A stretch of DNA of 64,000 nucleotides, from contig NW_020825331.1 in NCBI RefSeq assembly GCF_003286085.1, forward strand, positions 248,001 to 312,000. The letters run 5' to 3'. The notes beneath the pieces were generated by a model. The model made no database searches, was not told where the DNA came from, and worked only from the letters and a program-made list of their open reading frames with translations. Position numbers and translations under genes: made by a program. Source of the DNA: Drosophila persimilis. Taxonomy: Eukaryota; Arthropoda; Insecta; Diptera; Drosophilidae. The first letter of the stretch is position 1; every line of letters begins with the position of its first letter. Below are positions 11,379 through 24,104 of the stretch, piece by piece.

Positions 11379-12342
11379 TTTTCGTTTCCGTTTTGGCAGC
11401 TACTATTGCATTGTAATTGCATTGTACCCACGCATCTAGACCACGTCACTGCCTTGGCCTGTGCATTGCCCTGGCAACTGGGAACAAAAGTGCCACCAGC
11501 CACACTGCAGCACCTGTCTGGCCGACAGTCGTGACCGTCACATAAATAATGAATGAAATGTGAACAAGTCATTTGCAAAAGGCCATTAAACACACTCTCT
11601 TGCCCTCTCTTTAGAGTACTCGTACTCCCGTAGAAATACTCGTAGTTCTGTGTGCATAAACGAGTGTGTACATTACATTAAAGAACACTTAGCGGAGGCG
11701 AATTTTGCCAAAATACAACTACAAGTACGGGTACCCGTACCCGAGTACTCCCCAGGCAATTATAACTCACTTACTCTGTCTGACTGACTAATTGATGAGC
11801 GCTGAGCTGCTTGAGCCTGGAGTGTCGACTGTTGAGTGTTGCTTTTCACGAGTTTTTTCGCGAATTAATACGCTATATGAATATAGACCAAAGAGAGATG
11901 GAGATGGAGATGGAGGGAGGTAGAGGGATAGGGAGAGACACAACTCCGATCCGATGCCAACGAGAGCGATACCGGAACTGCAGGCCAGAATCAAACAAAG
12001 CAAAACTATTGCAACTGCAACATCTAGACATGTACTCGCGGCAGGCAGAAAGGCCGAAAGGCGGGGGGTACGTTTAAAAGCTTGGCCCCAATGAAAAATT
12101 AACTATTTTAATTTGAGGCCAGACTGATAATATCCAAATGCTGTCTGCTATCTGCTGGCTGCTATTCAAATCAAATGGTTGGATTTCTCAAAGCCAGTCC
12201 CTCCCACACCCATCGAGAGAAGCTCTCCGGCTCTTTTTTCCGTTGTGCCGTTTCCTTTCGATGTCAATCGATGAATTCCCTAGCCGGTGCACATCCAGTC
12301 TCCTTAATTATTCAAAAGAAATTAGAGCACTGGGCTACTAGC

Positions 12343-12366
12343 TGCTGATGCTGATGCTGATGCTGC
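12343..12366 (+). repeat. CTGATG hexamer repeat
   Basis: Four tandem copies of the GCTGAT unit. Confidence 0.85.
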
Positions 12367-14558
12367 CTCCACCCTTGACAGAGTTCTCGGATTTATTTGT
12401 CAATTAAGTAAATGCCAAGGAGGCTTTTATCGGAATTTTTCGTAAATTTATACTCTGGTTTTTCACCTCTGGTTACAAAGTTGCAAAAAGGAGGAACTTA
12501 ATACGGCATGGGCCAGAGATTATGACTCCATTAACAGGCCCTATATACGGAAGTCGAGTTATTCAAGCACATATTTACTTAAATTATCTTTACAACAATA
12601 ACTAATAATAATAAATGTCTGCAATTTAGAAACTATAATCATATCTTAAGAAATGTAAAAAAAATTCGTTATACAAATAAAAAATAAAAATAATAATACA
12701 CAAATATACATATGTACCATAAGAAATTATCAATAATAAATCAGAAATAAAAATTAAAAAATAAATACAAAATAATAATAATAAACGTAAAATGTTCAAT
12801 AATAAATTCAGTAATAAATAATTATAATAAGGAGCGTCTAAATAAAAAAAAAATGAATTAGTAACATTTTAGTAGCATTGAAAAGTTTTCCATTCAAAAA
12901 AGCTCCCCAACAGTAGTTGAATTGAAGGAAACCTAAGGTCTCAGCTTCAACAAACTGTTTTCCTTGCAAAAACAAATATTTGGTAGTAAAATACTGCGCA
13001 TACTTGATATCATAGAAGCATCAACTATTTCTAGATGGATTTAAGCAATAAAATGAACTTTCTTTGAAGAATTACAGACACATTACTTACATTTACATTC
13101 CACATTGCGTATGCTTGATTTTATAGATACATATATGAATAAACTACAAGCAGTTTACCCCAGACTGACACAGATAATGACACACACACTTTATACATAT
13201 ATAAAGTACATTCTTTGCCTAATTAGAAACCCTTTTGCGTACCACACTGCGTATACGTGACGTTGAGCATAGAATTGCACTCATTTCGTGTGTGTGTGTG
13301 TGTGGTGCGTGGTTCGTGTCTCTGCTATGCATTTTTGCATTTGGTGTGGCCATGCAATAAAAAGTGCAACGACAAAAACTGCCACACTGAAAGCTTGCTC
13401 TCTCTCATGCTTTTAGTCGTCGCATGGTGCATTGCACAGCTTTCTGAGAGTGAGAGAGAGAGTAAGAAAGTGAGAGAGCAGCGCAGCGAAAAGTGTGGGT
13501 GAGTGGAAAAATGTACGCCTGCTGACCTTAGGCGGAAGGTTGGCCGAATGCTAACGACAGCATTTTGAATTATTCGAGTCAAAGGCAAATGGGGTGCGGG
13601 GGTGCTCGGGTGCGGGTCAAATGGGTAGAATAGTGCAAATAGTGCGCCCGGAAAGTCTTTGCACTGTGCAAACTATTTTCTGTTGCGTTTGAAGAAAAGC
13701 CCTATGTCGTTCTAAATGCAACGGATAGTAGATCACGTTGAAGGGCCAACAAAAGTATAATCAAATAACTATCATACGAGTGTTCATACTTATGTACATT
13801 GCTGAACGTTCTCTATGGTAAAAACACTCTATTGACCCACTGTGTGCTTGCGCACTATATTTGCATACACAGTATGTACATACATCAAGTATGCAAATCA
13901 TTCGCCTAGAGCCCCCAAAAAAGCTAGAAGTAAACGATGTATTTAAATACGAGTATTTGCACATGTTCGTGAGGGCTCAAGAAGCAGAATAATGTATACA
14001 TATTTTATAACACAGAAATATCTTAAAAAAAAAAAAAATATGAATACCCAGTTGAAGAAACCATATCGTAAGCGATATAGCCTCGTAAAGGTATAGCAAA
14101 CCATCCGAAAGCGTTAAGAAAATTAATCATACATTTGTGAGCCTTTAATCAATTATTTGAGAATCATATTTTAACACCTCTTTGGTCCGTTTACGATAAT
14201 AATAATTAGTCATCGCTCGCGGATCTGTCTCGTTTCTACTTCTCTTTCCACTCGTTACTCGTCACTCGTCACAGCAATGGATACTGCATGACTCTCTAAC
14301 GCAACGTTTCAATATATGTATAAGACGAATTATCATATAAATTACTTCAATTGTTACCCAGATATCATTAAAAATAATATCATGAATGCAATGGGGCGTT
14401 CCGAAAAATGTCATTTGGGATAAAATTGTGTCCGAGCAGAGCACGTGATGGCCGGCCAAACGATTGAATAACAAATTGAGTAACGAGTACATTGAGAAGT
14501 ACTTAAGTATAATCGTCTATGACAGATTAATATGTGTTTAGGCATATACGATGATTAC

Positions 14559-15195
14559 TCACATGATGCGATGGTAGGCATCCAGCTGGTTCTGTGCGCA
14601 CGTCACGGACTGCTCGGACTCGGTGGAATCATCGCGCAGCGTGGCAACGCCGAGCGGCAAGATGGGAATGATGGCAGCTGTCGCAGCTGCAGCTGTTGCC
14701 GGCGGCCCCGCCAATGTCGTCGTTTGACCCGTTACCGCTGCGGCTACCGTTGACGTTGACGCAGACGCTCTTCTGCCTGCTGCTCCTGCGCCCCCGCTGA
14801 CGCCTGCTGCAAAGTTCTGCTGTATGGACGATGATGATGCTGTGCTGTCAAGCTCCTATTGAAGGAAACCAAAGGATCAGCAATGCGGTAGAACAATGAG
14901 TGAGAATGGTGCAGAATGGTGAGAGAGCACAAGAAGTACATAACAAAGTATGAAAGAGGGATGGAGAGAGAGAGAGAGAGTGAGAGTGAGAGGCGGTTGT
15001 GTGGGGATGGGAGTAAATCTATGCAAAAACCTTGATCTCTGCCGATTCCGGAGTGGAGTAACGCTTGCGCTCGTAGTGAATCTCTCGCTCGATGGATCGG
15101 CTACGAAATGCCGGCGGTATACAGCGATCCGGTGGTGGAGTCTGTAGCTTTGGCGTCACGGGGGTGTTGCTGCTCCCACTCCCACTGGCGGTGGC

Positions 15196-15238
<43 letters not shown>

Positions 15239-18055
15239 GTCGACTGTTGCTGATTCAGTTGCAATTTCTGGCGCTGCTGCTGCTGGGATGTGGAGGCTGT
15301 TGGTGGACTCTTTTCGCTGGGCGGATGGTGGTGCGACGACGACGATGACGACTGCTCTTTGAGCTCCTTCTGCTGCTGCTCCTTCTGCTGCTGGTGGTGT
15401 TGGTGCTGCTGCTGGTGTTGGTGCTGCTGCTGCTGCTGCTGGCGCTGCTGGTTCTGCTCCTCGCGCTTCTGCTGACGCCGTATCTCAAAGTCCAGCAAGC
15501 GTGCCTCCCGTTGGTCCTTGTCGCGCTGTTTGCATGCAATTGTTGCAAAGTGCATTCTTACTATAAATTGTTGTTTGTGTATTAAGCCGCCATGTTATCG
15601 GGTTATCGGGTTATCGATTATTGTATATCAGGTGGTTATCATTAATCATTAATCGTTAATCAGCTATCGGTTATCGGTTATGCTTTTTGCTTGTTTTGTT
15701 TTCTGCTTTCGCTTTCGCTTTTGTTAATTGGTTTTTCTTTTCGCTTCGCTAATTACGCGTTTGTTAGACAGAGACGCACCATCGACAACGACACACACAC
15801 TAGCACACGCACACACTGAGACAGACTGAGCGACTCAGAGCGAGAGAGAGCACGGCGCCCACACACACACCACTCCACTCCACTCACCTTGTAGTTGATG
15901 GCGTCCTGCTCTTCCTTTTTGGCCTCGCGCTCGTTGCGCTGTCGATCGCGCTGCTTCTCCTCGTCGCTTTGTGCAGTTTTGCTGTCTGTCGGATATATAT
16001 AGAAAGATAGAGAGAGAGAGAGAGAGAGACAGAGGGAGAGAGCGCAAGAGAGATAAAGAGAGAGAGTGGGAGAGACAGAGAGAGAGAGAGAGAGAGTCGA
16101 ATGTTGAAGCTGATTTCAATATTTGGCTTTACAGTTTTTGTTATTGTTTTTTTGTTACGGTATTTGTTACTGTTATTTTATGTTTTTAGCGTAGCGTTTT
16201 TCGAGGGCATGCAGAGAAAATTACTCCAAAAAAATGTACTAAAAATGGGGGAAACGAGCAGCATGCTGGCTAATCACTATTCACTATTTACATTTACATT
16301 TACATTTACAGATGCATTTGCATTCGCGTTTACACACACAAAAGTATCACAGCATCTGAATTTTCGTGGATATAATATGTACATATGGTAGATATCAAGG
16401 CCAAACACCACAACATCGAGAGCATGCCCATGTCGTGCTGCACTGACACTGGTACACTGATACACTGGCCCTGCCCCTGCCACTGCCACTGCCACTGCCA
16501 CTGCCCCCACGCACGCACGCAAGCAACAAACACAACAAGCAGCAAATACCACACAAGCAGCCACGCCACACCACGCCACGCCACGCAACGCACATCAATC
16601 GCCTGGCACGAAGTTGGTGTGTTCTGTGGCATATTCCACATCACATCGCATCTCTACTTACACTCCGTCTCCTGGTTCTGGCCACGTCCGCGTACGGCCA
16701 TCAGGTAGCGGCTCAGCTTGCGCGGCGGCGACATGGTTCTCCGTATTCCGTTCTCAGTTCTCCCCAGGCCAGGCAGGCCAGACGACGCTGGCAAAGACCC
16801 AAACGACACTGACCCGAACAAAAACGGCGCACGGCCGGGTCGGGCCGGGCCGGGCCGGGCCGGGCCGGGCCGGGCCGGGACGGGGACTATCCCAATTAGT
16901 CGTCGCTGCGTCGCCTTGCCTCTCGTCGCGTCGCGTCTTGTCTTTCTTGTGTTTTTTTTTTTTCTTCTTGGTTTTTTTTTTCTTTTTTTTCAGCGACTTG
17001 CGTCTGGCGATTATTAAGCTTTGGGAGAACCAAACCGTTTACCCGTTAGCATACCGTTTAACCGCTTCAACCGCTTCAAACGCGTGTAAGTATGTACATT
17101 CTCTCACACACACACACACACACACACGCACACACGCACAAACATATGGACAACATACGGCATACGACATTTGAGTGCATGCACAGTGGGTTGCAAGAGT
17201 GTGCGCACACACAATGAGCAAGGTTAGCATGCAGCAGCAGCAGCTGGATGGAGGTCGGCGGTGGAGGAGGAGGAGGAGGAGGAGGCTGGAGGGGTAAACT
17301 TGTTGAGCTCAGTGTAGCGCCACCACCCACCACCCACCACTCACTCACTCGCACACACACAAGGGCATTAACACCCACAGGCACACATACACAGGCGCAC
17401 AGGCTCGTGTTAGCCTTGACTAGAACCCGCTTGAACCGTTTTACCCGCTTAACGGTTCACCCGTTGTCAGATTTATCTGCGGTTAAACACGGCACATCGT
17501 TGCACCGTACCCGTACAGTGGGTTGCAGCAGTGCACGCACACAAAACAACATTCGTTTCTTGTTTTTTTTTTCTTCGGCGTGTACGTGGTAGGGGGTGGT
17601 TGGAGGGGGGGAAGGGGCGGCGGGACTTATCATTCAACTAAAATTTTCTACAAGATAAAAACAAAAACAAACTATAACAAAAACAGAAACAGAAACAGAA
17701 AGGGAAACCAGGTAGGAAAATATGTTAGAAAAACTCAAGGAAAACATTAGCGGAAAGCAGAGCGACAGCGAGAAAGAGACAGAGAGATGGTGGAACGTGA
17801 AACGAAAACCAAATCTACGAGTACGTAACGGAACAGTCAACGGTATAACGGAATTTGCTTTCAACTAGGGGTTTCACACTAAAGGGCATATGTATGTACG
17901 GTGGCCGGGGCAGGGCAGGGCGGGGCGGGGCGGGGCGGGGCAGGACAGGGCAGGGGTTGCCAACACAACTACAAGACCAGAGATAAAGGCACAGATAGAC
18001 AGAGAGACACAGAAAGTGATGGTGGTACGGGCAGGTGGGAACTAGGAGGGATGGC

Positions 18056-18096
<41 letters not shown>

Positions 18097-21000
18097 TACT
18101 TCCTTACCTCAAAGTGTGTCTGATGTTGTTGTTGTTGTAACTGTTGTACTTTGTTACTGTTACTGTTGTTGTTGTTTATTTGTGGGTTTACGGATGTTCG
18201 TGTTTTTTGCTTAACGGTTTTTTCTCATTTCTTTCCTGTTATTTTCCTTGCCTTTCATTTCATTTCGTTTCGTTTCAATTCGTTTTCTTTTGTTTTATTT
18301 GATATATTCTCTATGGAGAGAGCACTTTCAAAAACCGTGCGCGTAACGCGAAAACCGCAGACCCGAAAGCCGAATCGAAATCGAATTCGTATCCGTTATA
18401 ATACCGTTAGGTGAGTGCGTTGAGTGTCTTGTGTGTGTGTTTCATTCGAGAGAGACAGAGAGAGAGAGAGATAGAGAGAGAGAGCGAAACAGAGAGATAT
18501 GGATAACAGATTTCAGAGAGAGAGAGAGAGAGAGAAATAGAGAGCGCGAGAGCAAAAGCGAGAAAGGGATCGATCGCCCTGGTTTACGAAGAATCTCTCT
18601 CGTTCTCTGCTGTTTTTGTTTTTTTTTTTTTTTTTTTGTTTTTTTAGCTTTGATTATATTTTGATTCCTTATTCGTTTACAATTGCAACTGTTATGCTGT
18701 ATATATTTTTGTTTTTGTTGATGTTGAGATGTTGATGTTGTTATAGTTGTGGTGTTGAAAGACGGTACAATCAAAGAAGAGCAAAAGAAAGAAAGACAAA
18801 ACACAAATCTTCAATTATTAGCACTGGAATTGGAACTAAATCTTAAGTATAGCTCGTTTCACGGGGAAAGCCAACAAAAGAGTGCCGCCCATCTGGCGAA
18901 ATATTCAGAGATGGTCATCACTACTCCAAACGAACCAGCGATGGGCATCACTGTATATTTCTTTAAGACTCTTGAGCGAACATTTCTTGGCTTAACCCAT
19001 TGAAAAAACATTGTTCTTTTCGTTTTATTTGTTGCTTAACAATTTCCACAGCTGCAGCTAAGAAAAATCATAGAAAACTCAATAGAAATCATTGATAAGA
19101 AAATGTTCTTACAATATTTACGTACTGCTACACAATCTACTCGTTTAATAGCTCGAAACAACTCTCTCTTTTTGTTTCGTGGCTCTGGCTCTAGGGTTTT
19201 GTTATTTTGAGGACTTTTTTTTTATTTATGTAGCTATCAGTTCCTAACTACAATCAAATGATATACATATAAGTGGGATATACATGGTAACATATTTACC
19301 TAAGTAATGCCAAAACGAAATGGGGAAATCATCTGCTAATGTCTGATTAGGTTACATAGGTAATACACGACAATATATAGAGAGATACATATATATATTT
19401 TTAGATATGTATGTTTTGAGAGGAGTCACTTATCAATAAACGTACCAAGACAAGGACACAGACATACAGACATATACGTACGTACAGATATATAGACTAT
19501 ATGTTATGTAGATATTATATGATATGGAAATTACGGATAGTACCAAAGATTTATAGAGAGGACTCATAGGATGGCCTAAGTCATACAGTGATTCACTATT
19601 ACCAAAAAAGAAATAAGGAAAAACAACAAGTAGAAACTCGTTACCCAACGAAAATTCCAAACAGAATAGGAGGACAACTCGCTTCAGTCCCCTTCCCAAG
19701 CTACGGGGCACAGATCAACAGCGTAGCACATCTGGTGCTCAGTGCTGCCCATGCGGGGATTACCTAGTGCCCGTCGGGGAGGAGACTGCGGGCGACAATT
19801 GGCTATGGGACGATTTGCCGTTCATATATCGATCAATCAAATTACATAGACACCGATGGACAAACAACAAAAATGAAATTGGGGAGCAGGTTAGAGGAGG
19901 AGGAGGAGAAGTAGTAGTTCTTAGTATTTAGTAGTAGAAAGGGGCCAAAATGCTGCGCTCGCATGCGAAAACCGTAAAACTCACTTGAGGAACCGCCGCC
20001 AGCGCCCGGTGGCGGGTAAGAGAACCAAAATTGATGGGCCAGTTTGGTGTGGAGCCCAACCAATGGGCTTGCTGCAAGAAAAAGTTTGCTATATAATACA
20101 TTTTATTGGGTTCTCAGGTTGCTAGTGGGTGAGTAGAGCGTTGAAGATCATGTGGACCAGACGCGTAAGCATTCGGAAGTTCAAAAGAGGTCTATCAGAG
20201 CGTTGGTTCCCTAGAAGGTATTAGAGATGATGTTCTACCATGTCACACTTTTTTTTAAACATCTTCTCACTAAAGATTCTCTCGCAAAAGACTGTCTCGC
20301 TAGACTTCATCTTGTGATAAAACCTCTCGTTGAAGATGGAACATCTCGCTGAAGATCTCTCTTTCAGTAAGCATTCGCTCACTGGTCCAATGGTCAAACC
20401 GCCTCAAGGCTACTCCGAAAAACCCCTAAAAAGACTCACCAGTAAATGAGTCTGTTGGTGTTGCGTCTCGATGTTTCAGTTGATCGTTAGTCCAGACGTC
20501 CAAGCACGTATCCAGGCATCGGTTGTGGCTATGTGATAATTTTTGTGAGGTTAGGTGACTTTTGCGGGTTAATCGGGAAATCAATCAATCGCTCAATCAA
20601 TCATTTCAACGATTGGACTTCCGTTATGTGCGGTTCGTTTCTATTCGCTTGATTGTGGATAGAACGATTTGATCTGCTGGTCTAGTCTGGTCTGGTCTTG
20701 GACCCTGGCCTGGGGCACAAATGGGTTAACTGGCGAGAGAGAACCGAAAGACAAACAAATTAAAGTGGTATTCTCTGGCAAATTTGAGGCAACAACAGCA
20801 CATCCAAAAGCTATCAAACTTACTGACTTTCCACTGTATATTCATGTGGCAAGTACTACCAACCACTTACACACACTCACACACACACACACACAGGATA
20901 CTCAGGCACCCATGCCATACATGGGCGGCATATGCCACATATGTGGCATGGGGCACGGGGCAAGGGTCGCATACACTAGAAACCGCAAAATGCCGAATGT

Positions 21001-22548
21001 CTGTGGCTGTAGCAGGCAGGAATCTGGTTAACCATTACAAATCAAATGGAATTACATCAGAGACAGCGCCTGGCAATGCTACTAGGACCCACTCGTGGGT
21101 TAAGTGGATTCAATGGTTAATACGCGTTCCCCCGACAAGGCCCAAAGGCGGCCCAGAGATGAGGCACAGCTTTTATGCACCGAGGCCTGAACCATGTGAA
21201 AATGGGTCAAAAACGTGACTCTTCAGAGTCATATGGAATGGGGGGACACGGCCTCTTCAGCATGTGTTGGCATGTTTTATGGTTTTAAGGACCCAGATTT
21301 TAAAAAATTACACTGATTTTACTCAGCGGATTTGCTACAAAATGTACATACATGAATATTTAGAAAAATTTAGAAAACTAAGTGTTTCGGTTTCGATAAT
21401 AGGGCCTCATATGCTACAAAAAATTCTATGAATATTTAAAGGAAGAAAGCTGGAAACGATAAGCTGTTTGGGGGTTGTCAGTTAAAAATATGAAAATATA
21501 TCACTATATAGTATTAAAGGTTAAATAATTACAATAAAAGTCTATTTTATTTGAGGCGTTTGCCACAAAACAGCTTCGTGGAAGGAAAGATGTAATAAAA
21601 AATTGACAAAGATGTAAGGGACACTTTGAAAATCACTTAAGAATGGATGGGGGAGGTTTCAGCTTTAGAATTTTGAATAACTTCTACAAAAAAAAAAAAG
21701 GTGGAAACTGTTCACGGGGGCGGGCGGGCTCCTTCAATAAATTTGGGTCACTTTATTTGGCAAAGTTTTTGGCCTTTTCCGGGAACTTTTGGCCTCAAAG
21801 TTTTATCAATTTTATTGTTGTTGATTTTTGTTGAATTTCGTTTTTATTTTTGTTACCAGATTCCGCTTCATTTCCTGTTCTGTTCGCCCCCTTGGGGGGT
21901 CTCTTTTTCCTATTGGAAATACATTTTCGGTAGTGTGGGGTGTGGGGTGGGTGTCCTGGCTTATCTGCTACAACAACCATTATACAATTTTATTGCACAC
22001 ACACACAAACACACTCACACACCCATTTGCATGGGAGTGAACGAAAGAACATGCAAAAGAACAACATAAAAGAGAGAAGACTAGCTCAATCACACCCACA
22101 TGCACACCCATTGTAGGAGAGAGGAAGGCCTGTTGCGACCACAGGAAGCACCGTTAACGCACACTAATTAGAGCCTGTTCTATTGACAGCCGTACATTAC
22201 GGCACATGTGTGCATATATGCATGTGTTTTTGCTTCGCGCAATTTTGCATTCACCAGAACACACTCGCACACAGACACTCAGACACACACTGGAAAAAAA
22301 AGCAACAGCAGCACAAGCAGCGACAGCAGCAGCGCAATTACGTAGCTGCCAAAAGAAGAAGACGACGAATGCAAAGACAGCAAAAAAAAAACAAACGGCA
22401 TATAATAATCGTGAAACAAGTACGAGAACGGGGGAGAGAGGGAGGGAGGGTGACAGAACAATTGGCACACGTCGCACTCTAAGTCTTTACCGTTACATAC
22501 TGGTGTCGCTGGCTCTGCATCTGTGCTGCTGCTGCTGCTTGCAAACAT
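14559..22548 (-). CDS. Gln-rich charged protein of unknown function, multi-exon (isoform with the distal start)
   Basis: I do not recognise the family. Coding exons on the minus strand are 22548-22491, 20071-19985, 15985-15888, 15525-15031 and 14855-14559. Every junction has AG/GT borders and all phases agree, giving 344 residues if the TGA at 14559-14561 is used. The start ATG at 22548 follows an in-frame stop. Residues 1-19 are Ser-rich; about 20-49 contain a hydrophobic HQFWFSYPPP patch and a Gly run. About 50-100 are Lys/Arg/Glu-rich and probably helical. From about 100 the protein is dominated by Gln and Gln-His runs encoded by CTG/CAG repeats, then Ser/Thr/Pro. The last exon is Ala/Thr-rich and ends with an acidic, conserved-looking tail (DDSTESEQS). 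A perfect donor (GTGAGTAA) overlaps the stop, so the gene may continue leftward. Low complexity suggests a scaffold or RNA-associated protein, but that is only a guess. Confidence 0.7.
15197..15238 (+). repeat. CTG repeat inside an exon, encodes poly-Gln on the minus strand
   Basis: About 14 CTG units with one TTG interruption lie within the Gln-rich coding exon. The length is likely to vary between individuals. Confidence 0.95.
15596..15690. promoter_or_regulatory. TATCG (CGATA) motif cluster in an intron
   Basis: TATCG occurs at 15596, 15604, 15612, 15665 and 15672, with TTAATCG and ATTAATC words between, inside the intron 15526-15887. CGATA clusters are bound by BEAF-32 and related boundary or promoter factors in Drosophila. 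Function here is inferred only. Confidence 0.35.
16007..16096 (+). repeat. (GA)n-rich tract
   Basis: GAGA-rich intronic tract. GA repeats can bind GAGA factor (Trl) in flies. Confidence 0.9.
16662..16734 (-). CDS. Alternative first coding exon of the Gln-rich gene
   Basis: An ATG at 16734 opens 24 codons of basic sequence (starts MSPPRKLSRY, contains RGRG) and ends in phase 1 at a strong donor GTAAGTAG. Joined to the exon that starts at 15985, it keeps the frame. The distal exon at 20071-19985 also ends in phase 1 and joins at the same acceptor. No acceptor upstream of this ATG gives a compatible phase, so it is best read as an alternative start with its own promoter. The GC-rich CCGGG array just upstream (16833-16884) would lie in that promoter region. 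Confidence 0.6.
16833..16884 (+). repeat. (CCGGG)n pentamer array
   Basis: About nine units of CGGGC, almost pure G and C, upstream of the alternative first exon on the minus strand. Confidence 0.95.
17261..17285 (+). repeat. (GGA)n microsatellite
   Basis: About eight GGA units. Confidence 0.95.
17905..17957 (+). repeat. G-rich GGGGC/GGGCA array
   Basis: Tandem G-runs of 3-4 separated by single C or CA. The + strand could form a G-quadruplex. Confidence 0.9.
18062..18090 (+). repeat. (GA)n microsatellite
   Basis: About 14 GA units. Confidence 0.95.
18448..18550 (+). repeat. Interrupted (GA)n tract
   Basis: Several GA blocks separated by short unique words. Confidence 0.9.
20932..20949. 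other. 18-base perfect palindrome
   Basis: ATGCCACAT followed directly by its reverse complement ATGTGGCAT. It overlaps a CACATATGTG E-box-like core. Confidence 0.9.
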
Positions 22549-22663
22549 TGCTTTCCCCGCACTGTTCCCACGCTATGGCAGTGGCTGCACCGCTACACAC
22601 ACACAGACACACAAAACACGCAAGAACCGGAGCAGGACAAATCAGGACACGTTTTGGTGCGTG

Positions 22664-22770
22664 GGAATAGCACAGAATAGCACAGAGTAGTACACAACAT
22701 AGTAGTACAGAACAGTAGTACAGCAGCAGTGCACAACAGTGTAGAACAGAAAAGAACAGAGTAGAACACA
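22664..22770 (+). repeat. AGTAGTACAGAACAG-type degenerate repeat
   Basis: Variants of AGTAGTACA and AGAACAG recur through about 100 bases and run into a CA microsatellite (22777-22798). Confidence 0.75.
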
Positions 22771-22817
22771 CTCACTCACACACACACACACACACACATG
22801 AAAAATACTCAACTCGG

Positions 22818-23000
22818 ACTCTCGGGCGGCGGACCTCTCGAAGGCGGAGCCCTTGCAATTGCTGGCGACTGTGGCTGCTGCGCTTGACTATGCGACTGTG
22901 GCTGCTCCCATGTCCATGTCCTCGCTGCTGCCTCGGCTAGGCGCACTCACTGTCTTTTGAGTGGATGCGTGCCGTGGCGCTGGCGGCTCCTCTTTCTAGC
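22818..23000 (-). promoter_or_regulatory. Probable distal promoter and 5' UTR exon of the Gln-rich gene
   Basis: To the right of the distal ATG, minus-strand sequence changes from TTCG/TTTTCG-rich DNA (23000-23240) to CAG- and GCAGCC-rich sequence around 22820-22950, ending at a possible donor GTTGAGT. This resembles a Drosophila transcription start followed by a short leader exon. The exact start site cannot be fixed from sequence. Confidence 0.35.
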
Positions 23001-24078
23001 ACGAAGATGAAGATGCGACGGAGGAGCCGAAACCCAAACGCAAACGAAAACGAAACGGAGCGCTGGTGCCTAGAGCACATGACGCGAACGAACGAACGGC
23101 CGCAGCAGCAAACGAGCTTCCATAGAGAGAAAGAGAGCAAGAACGGCAGCCAGCCAGCGCAAAAGAGAGCCATGCTTTTTTTCGCAAGCTGTCAAACGAA
23201 AAAAGCTTTTCTAAAGCACAACGAACGGCCAAACAGCTTGTTTGCCACTCGAACAGGATGATGGAAATGGAGAGTGGGAGAGTGACGAGCAAAAGAGAGC
23301 AGAGAGAAAGATCGAGCACTTTATTACCGCAGAGAGACTAGCAGACATACAGTGTGACAATGATGTCTTCGCCCAACAGGCGCTTTTCACTGATTTGTGC
23401 GTTTCTAAATATAAATCTAGCTGATTTAAGATAATTTATTATGCTGCACAACTATTTACTGTTTATTTACTCTCGTTTAATTATTAACTCTCTAATAAAT
23501 ATGACCAATTAATCTTTGAAATGCGTAGCACTGTAGAAACCTAAAGCCACTCCTTGCTATTAATTCTACCAGCTTGAACAGGGATATGAAGGAAATAATA
23601 TATGTAAATATCTTTTAGCAATATTACCATTCGAATGCCCGCCACTGTTTGCGTGTACATGTTTGTTTGCACATACACAGTATCTGCCTCTGCATTCATA
23701 TCTTTATGTGTCAGTGATGGTGTGTGTGTGTTTTGGGGGCACGTTTCCCACACCCCCAGATAACGATATCTTCATATATGAAGAACGCCTTAAGAGCAAC
23801 AATAGAATTATTAATAAGTCAGAAATACGCAACATATTAACCCATCAATTGAATATTGAAATGTGTCACATTTAATATGCAGCTAATTTTAGTTATTGAA
23901 AACCAAACCCGGATGAGGGGAGGGGACAAGCAGGAACACGAAATGCTTGAGTGTAAATTGTGTGATTTTTTCGTTGACTTTCAGTCTCTCTCATTACGCG
24001 ATAAGCCTTTATATATAGTACAGACTGGTACACACATGTCGTACAGTCGATCGTATGCTAACGCAATTTTCATCTACT

Positions 24079-24104
24079 TACATACATACATATGTATGTA
24101 TGTA
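24079..24104. other. 26-base perfect palindrome of TACA/TGTA units
   Basis: Three CATA repeats meet three TATG repeats around ACATATGT, so either strand can fold into a perfect hairpin with no loop requirement beyond the centre. Confidence 0.9.

Larger units (their letters stand above)
9550..14558. other. Gene-free stretch
   Basis: No coding exon could be supported. It holds AT-rich DNA (notably 12580-12850, rich in AATAAT) and the repeats listed separately. It may be an intron or 3' flank of the minus-strand gene to its right if that gene continues past its last visible exon. Confidence 0.5.

Noticed and set aside
15290-15475. Plus-strand Cys/Trp-rich and Leu-rich frames
   Set aside because: They are the antisense of the Gln-rich coding exon (CAG repeats read as CTG).
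22818-22940. Gln/Pro-rich minus-strand frame considered as an upstream coding exon of the Gln-rich gene
   Set aside because: The distal ATG at 22548 has an in-frame stop upstream and the phases do not connect, so a leader (5' UTR) reading is simpler.
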